Shown here in pieces: positions 6,419-7,300 of a DNA stretch of 7,300 bases. The DNA comes from JBBQXK01 sp038251625 (GTDB lineage: Bacteria; Pseudomonadota; Alphaproteobacteria; Rhodobacterales; Rhodobacteraceae). The notes below the pieces were generated by a model. The model was not told the origin of the DNA. It was given only the letters and a program-made list of their open reading frames with translations, and did no database searches. The stretch is from NCBI GenBank assembly GCA_038251625.1, contig JBBSBE010000168.1, positions 1-7,300 of the forward strand, given 5' to 3'. The first letter of the stretch is position 1; every line of letters starts with the position of its first letter. The position numbers and the translations under genes were made by a program.

Positions 6419-6426
6419 TAAACGCA
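6408..6426. promoter_or_regulatory. Candidate LysR autoregulatory operator
   Basis: TGCGTT-N7-AACGCA is a perfect 6+6 inverted repeat ending on the first base of the LysR start codon and spanning the probable -10 box. Binding here would block transcription of the regulator. It does not satisfy T-N11-A at its centre, so it is either a variant LysR site or a site for another protein. Its half-site TGCG/CGCA also occurs in the box at 2208-2220. Confidence 0.45.
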
Positions 6427-7300
6427 TGAATTGGCAGACCTCTCCCTTTGATTGGAACCAGGCCCGAGCCTTCCTTGCGACGGCAGAGGCGGGCAGCCTA
6501 TCCGCTGCCGCGCGCTCTTTGGGGCTGACCCAACCCACCTTGTCGCGGCAGGTTGCGGCGCTAGAGGAGGCTCTTGGTGTCGTCTTGTTCGACCGGGTCG
6601 GGCGGTCTTTGGCGATCACGCCAACTGGGGTCGAACTTCTCGACCAATTCCGCGCCATGGGCGAGGCCGCAGCCGGAATCGCCCTTTCCGCTTCTGGCCA
6701 GTCACAGGCGATCGAGGGGCAAGTCTGCATCACCGCCAGCGACGCACTGGCGGCCTATTTCTTGCCACCCATTCTGATGCGCCTGCGAGAGCTGGCACCC
6801 GGCATTGAGATTGAGGTTCTTGCGTCGAACGACATCCGGGATCTGCGGCGGCGCGAGGCCGATATCGCCATTCGCCACGCCCGCCCGGACCAGCCGGAAC
6901 TGATCGCCAAACTGGTCCGCACATCATCCGCGCACTTCTACGCCGCGACCAGTTATCTGGACCGGCATGGCCGGCCCCAAACGGCTGCCGACCTAGCTGA
7001 CGCCACTTTCATCGGCTTTGCCCCGGTGGAGCGGCTGATCGCCGGATTGAATTCCTGCGACCTTGCCCTGACCCGGTCGCAGTTCAAGGTGGTAACCGAC
7101 AATGGCGTGGTGGCGGGCGAGTTGATCCGGCAGGGTTTTGGCATCGGCGTCATGCCGAAGGAATTCGCCGTCCTGTTGCCGGGCGTTGAACCGGTCCTGC
7201 CAGACCTTGTCGCCCTGCCCGTCCCGTTCTGGCTGACCACCCACCGCGAGTTGTTGACCAGCCGCCGCATCCGCCTGGTCTATGATCTTCTGGCGGAAGC
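6426..7300 (+). CDS. LysR-family transcriptional regulator (runs off the window)
   Basis: At least 291 residues of a LysR-type regulator are present, with no stop before the window edge. Residues 9-68 are the winged helix-turn-helix (FLATAEAGSLSAAARSLGL, then TQPTLSRQVAALEEALGVVL and FDRVGRSLAITPTG), followed by a linker helix and the effector-binding domain (for example EGQVCITASDAL, then DIAIRHARPDQPEL, then GELIRQGFGIGVMP). The end, LTSRRIRLVYDLLAEA, matches the stop-proximal end of the relic at 5003-5116, so only a few codons should be missing. The ATG at 6426 is the only sensible start: it places the HTH at the usual distance, yet it has no ribosome binding site. The gene is divergent from the DUF2306 gene, which it probably controls. 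It belongs to the GcvA/TrpI-like branch by general look of the HTH, but no inducer can be named. Confidence 0.93.
   Translation, partial: MNWQTSPFDWNQARAFLATAEAGSLSAAARSLGLTQPTLSRQVAALEEALGVVLFDRVGRSLAITPTGVELLDQFRAMGEAAAGIALSASGQSQAIEGQVCITASDALAAYFLPPILMRLRELAPGIEIEVLASNDIRDLRRREADIAIRHARPDQPELIAKLVRTSSAHFYAATSYLDRHGRPQTAADLADATFIGFAPVERLIAGLNSCDLALTRSQFKVVTDNGVVAGELIRQGFGIGVMPKEFAVLLPGVEPVLPDLVALPVPFWLTTHRELLTSRRIRLVYDLLAE

Overview
The window reads as chromosomal (or large-plasmid) DNA from a GC-rich proteobacterium, most likely an alphaproteobacterium of the Rhodobacteraceae type. This is inferred from GC-biased third codon positions, good AGGAGG-type ribosome binding sites, and the flavour of the LysR regulators, the DUF2306/DUF4386/DUF2798 membrane proteins and the glycine-zipper lipoprotein. 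No rRNA, tRNA, CRISPR array or intact transposase was seen.

Left part (1-2507 and on to 3901): about 315 bases with no convincing gene; then, on the minus strand, a DUF4386 membrane protein and upstream of it a LysR regulator. The LysR gene is divergent from a plus-strand two-gene operon: a 78-residue DUF2798 membrane protein whose stop overlaps the start (ATGA) of a 14-helix DHA2/EmrB-type MFS exporter. The 114 bases between the LysR and DUF2798 starts hold a good LysR-type box (TGCG-N5-CGCA, matching T-N11-A). This is a plausible ligand-induced efflux module. A strong stem-loop follows the exporter.

Middle part (4103-5116): a graveyard of broken genes. On the minus strand lies a DUF2867 gene with an apparent one-base deletion in a G run, and upstream of it the C-terminal part of a zinc-less MDR (quinone oxidoreductase-like) dehydrogenase that has lost its N-terminal part. 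Immediately next to the dehydrogenase break, on the plus strand, is the last 37 codons of a LysR gene. That remnant matches the C-terminus of the intact LysR gene at 6426 (24 of 35 residues identical by eye). The simplest reading is that a divergent LysR/dehydrogenase pair lost both 5' ends and the shared promoter in one deletion with its junction near 5003-5012.

Right part (5213-7300): a small glycine-zipper lipoprotein and a DUF2306 multi-pass membrane protein on the minus strand, then a divergent LysR regulator on the plus strand that runs off the window. This regulator has no visible ribosome binding site; its likely -10 box and start codon are both covered by a perfect dyad (TGCGTT-N7-AACGCA), suggesting a leaderless, self-repressed transcript.

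The shared theme is LysR regulators each paired with a small set of membrane or redox genes (one pair now dead). No clearly new multi-gene system could be demonstrated; the most informative observation is the relic LysR/dehydrogenase pair.
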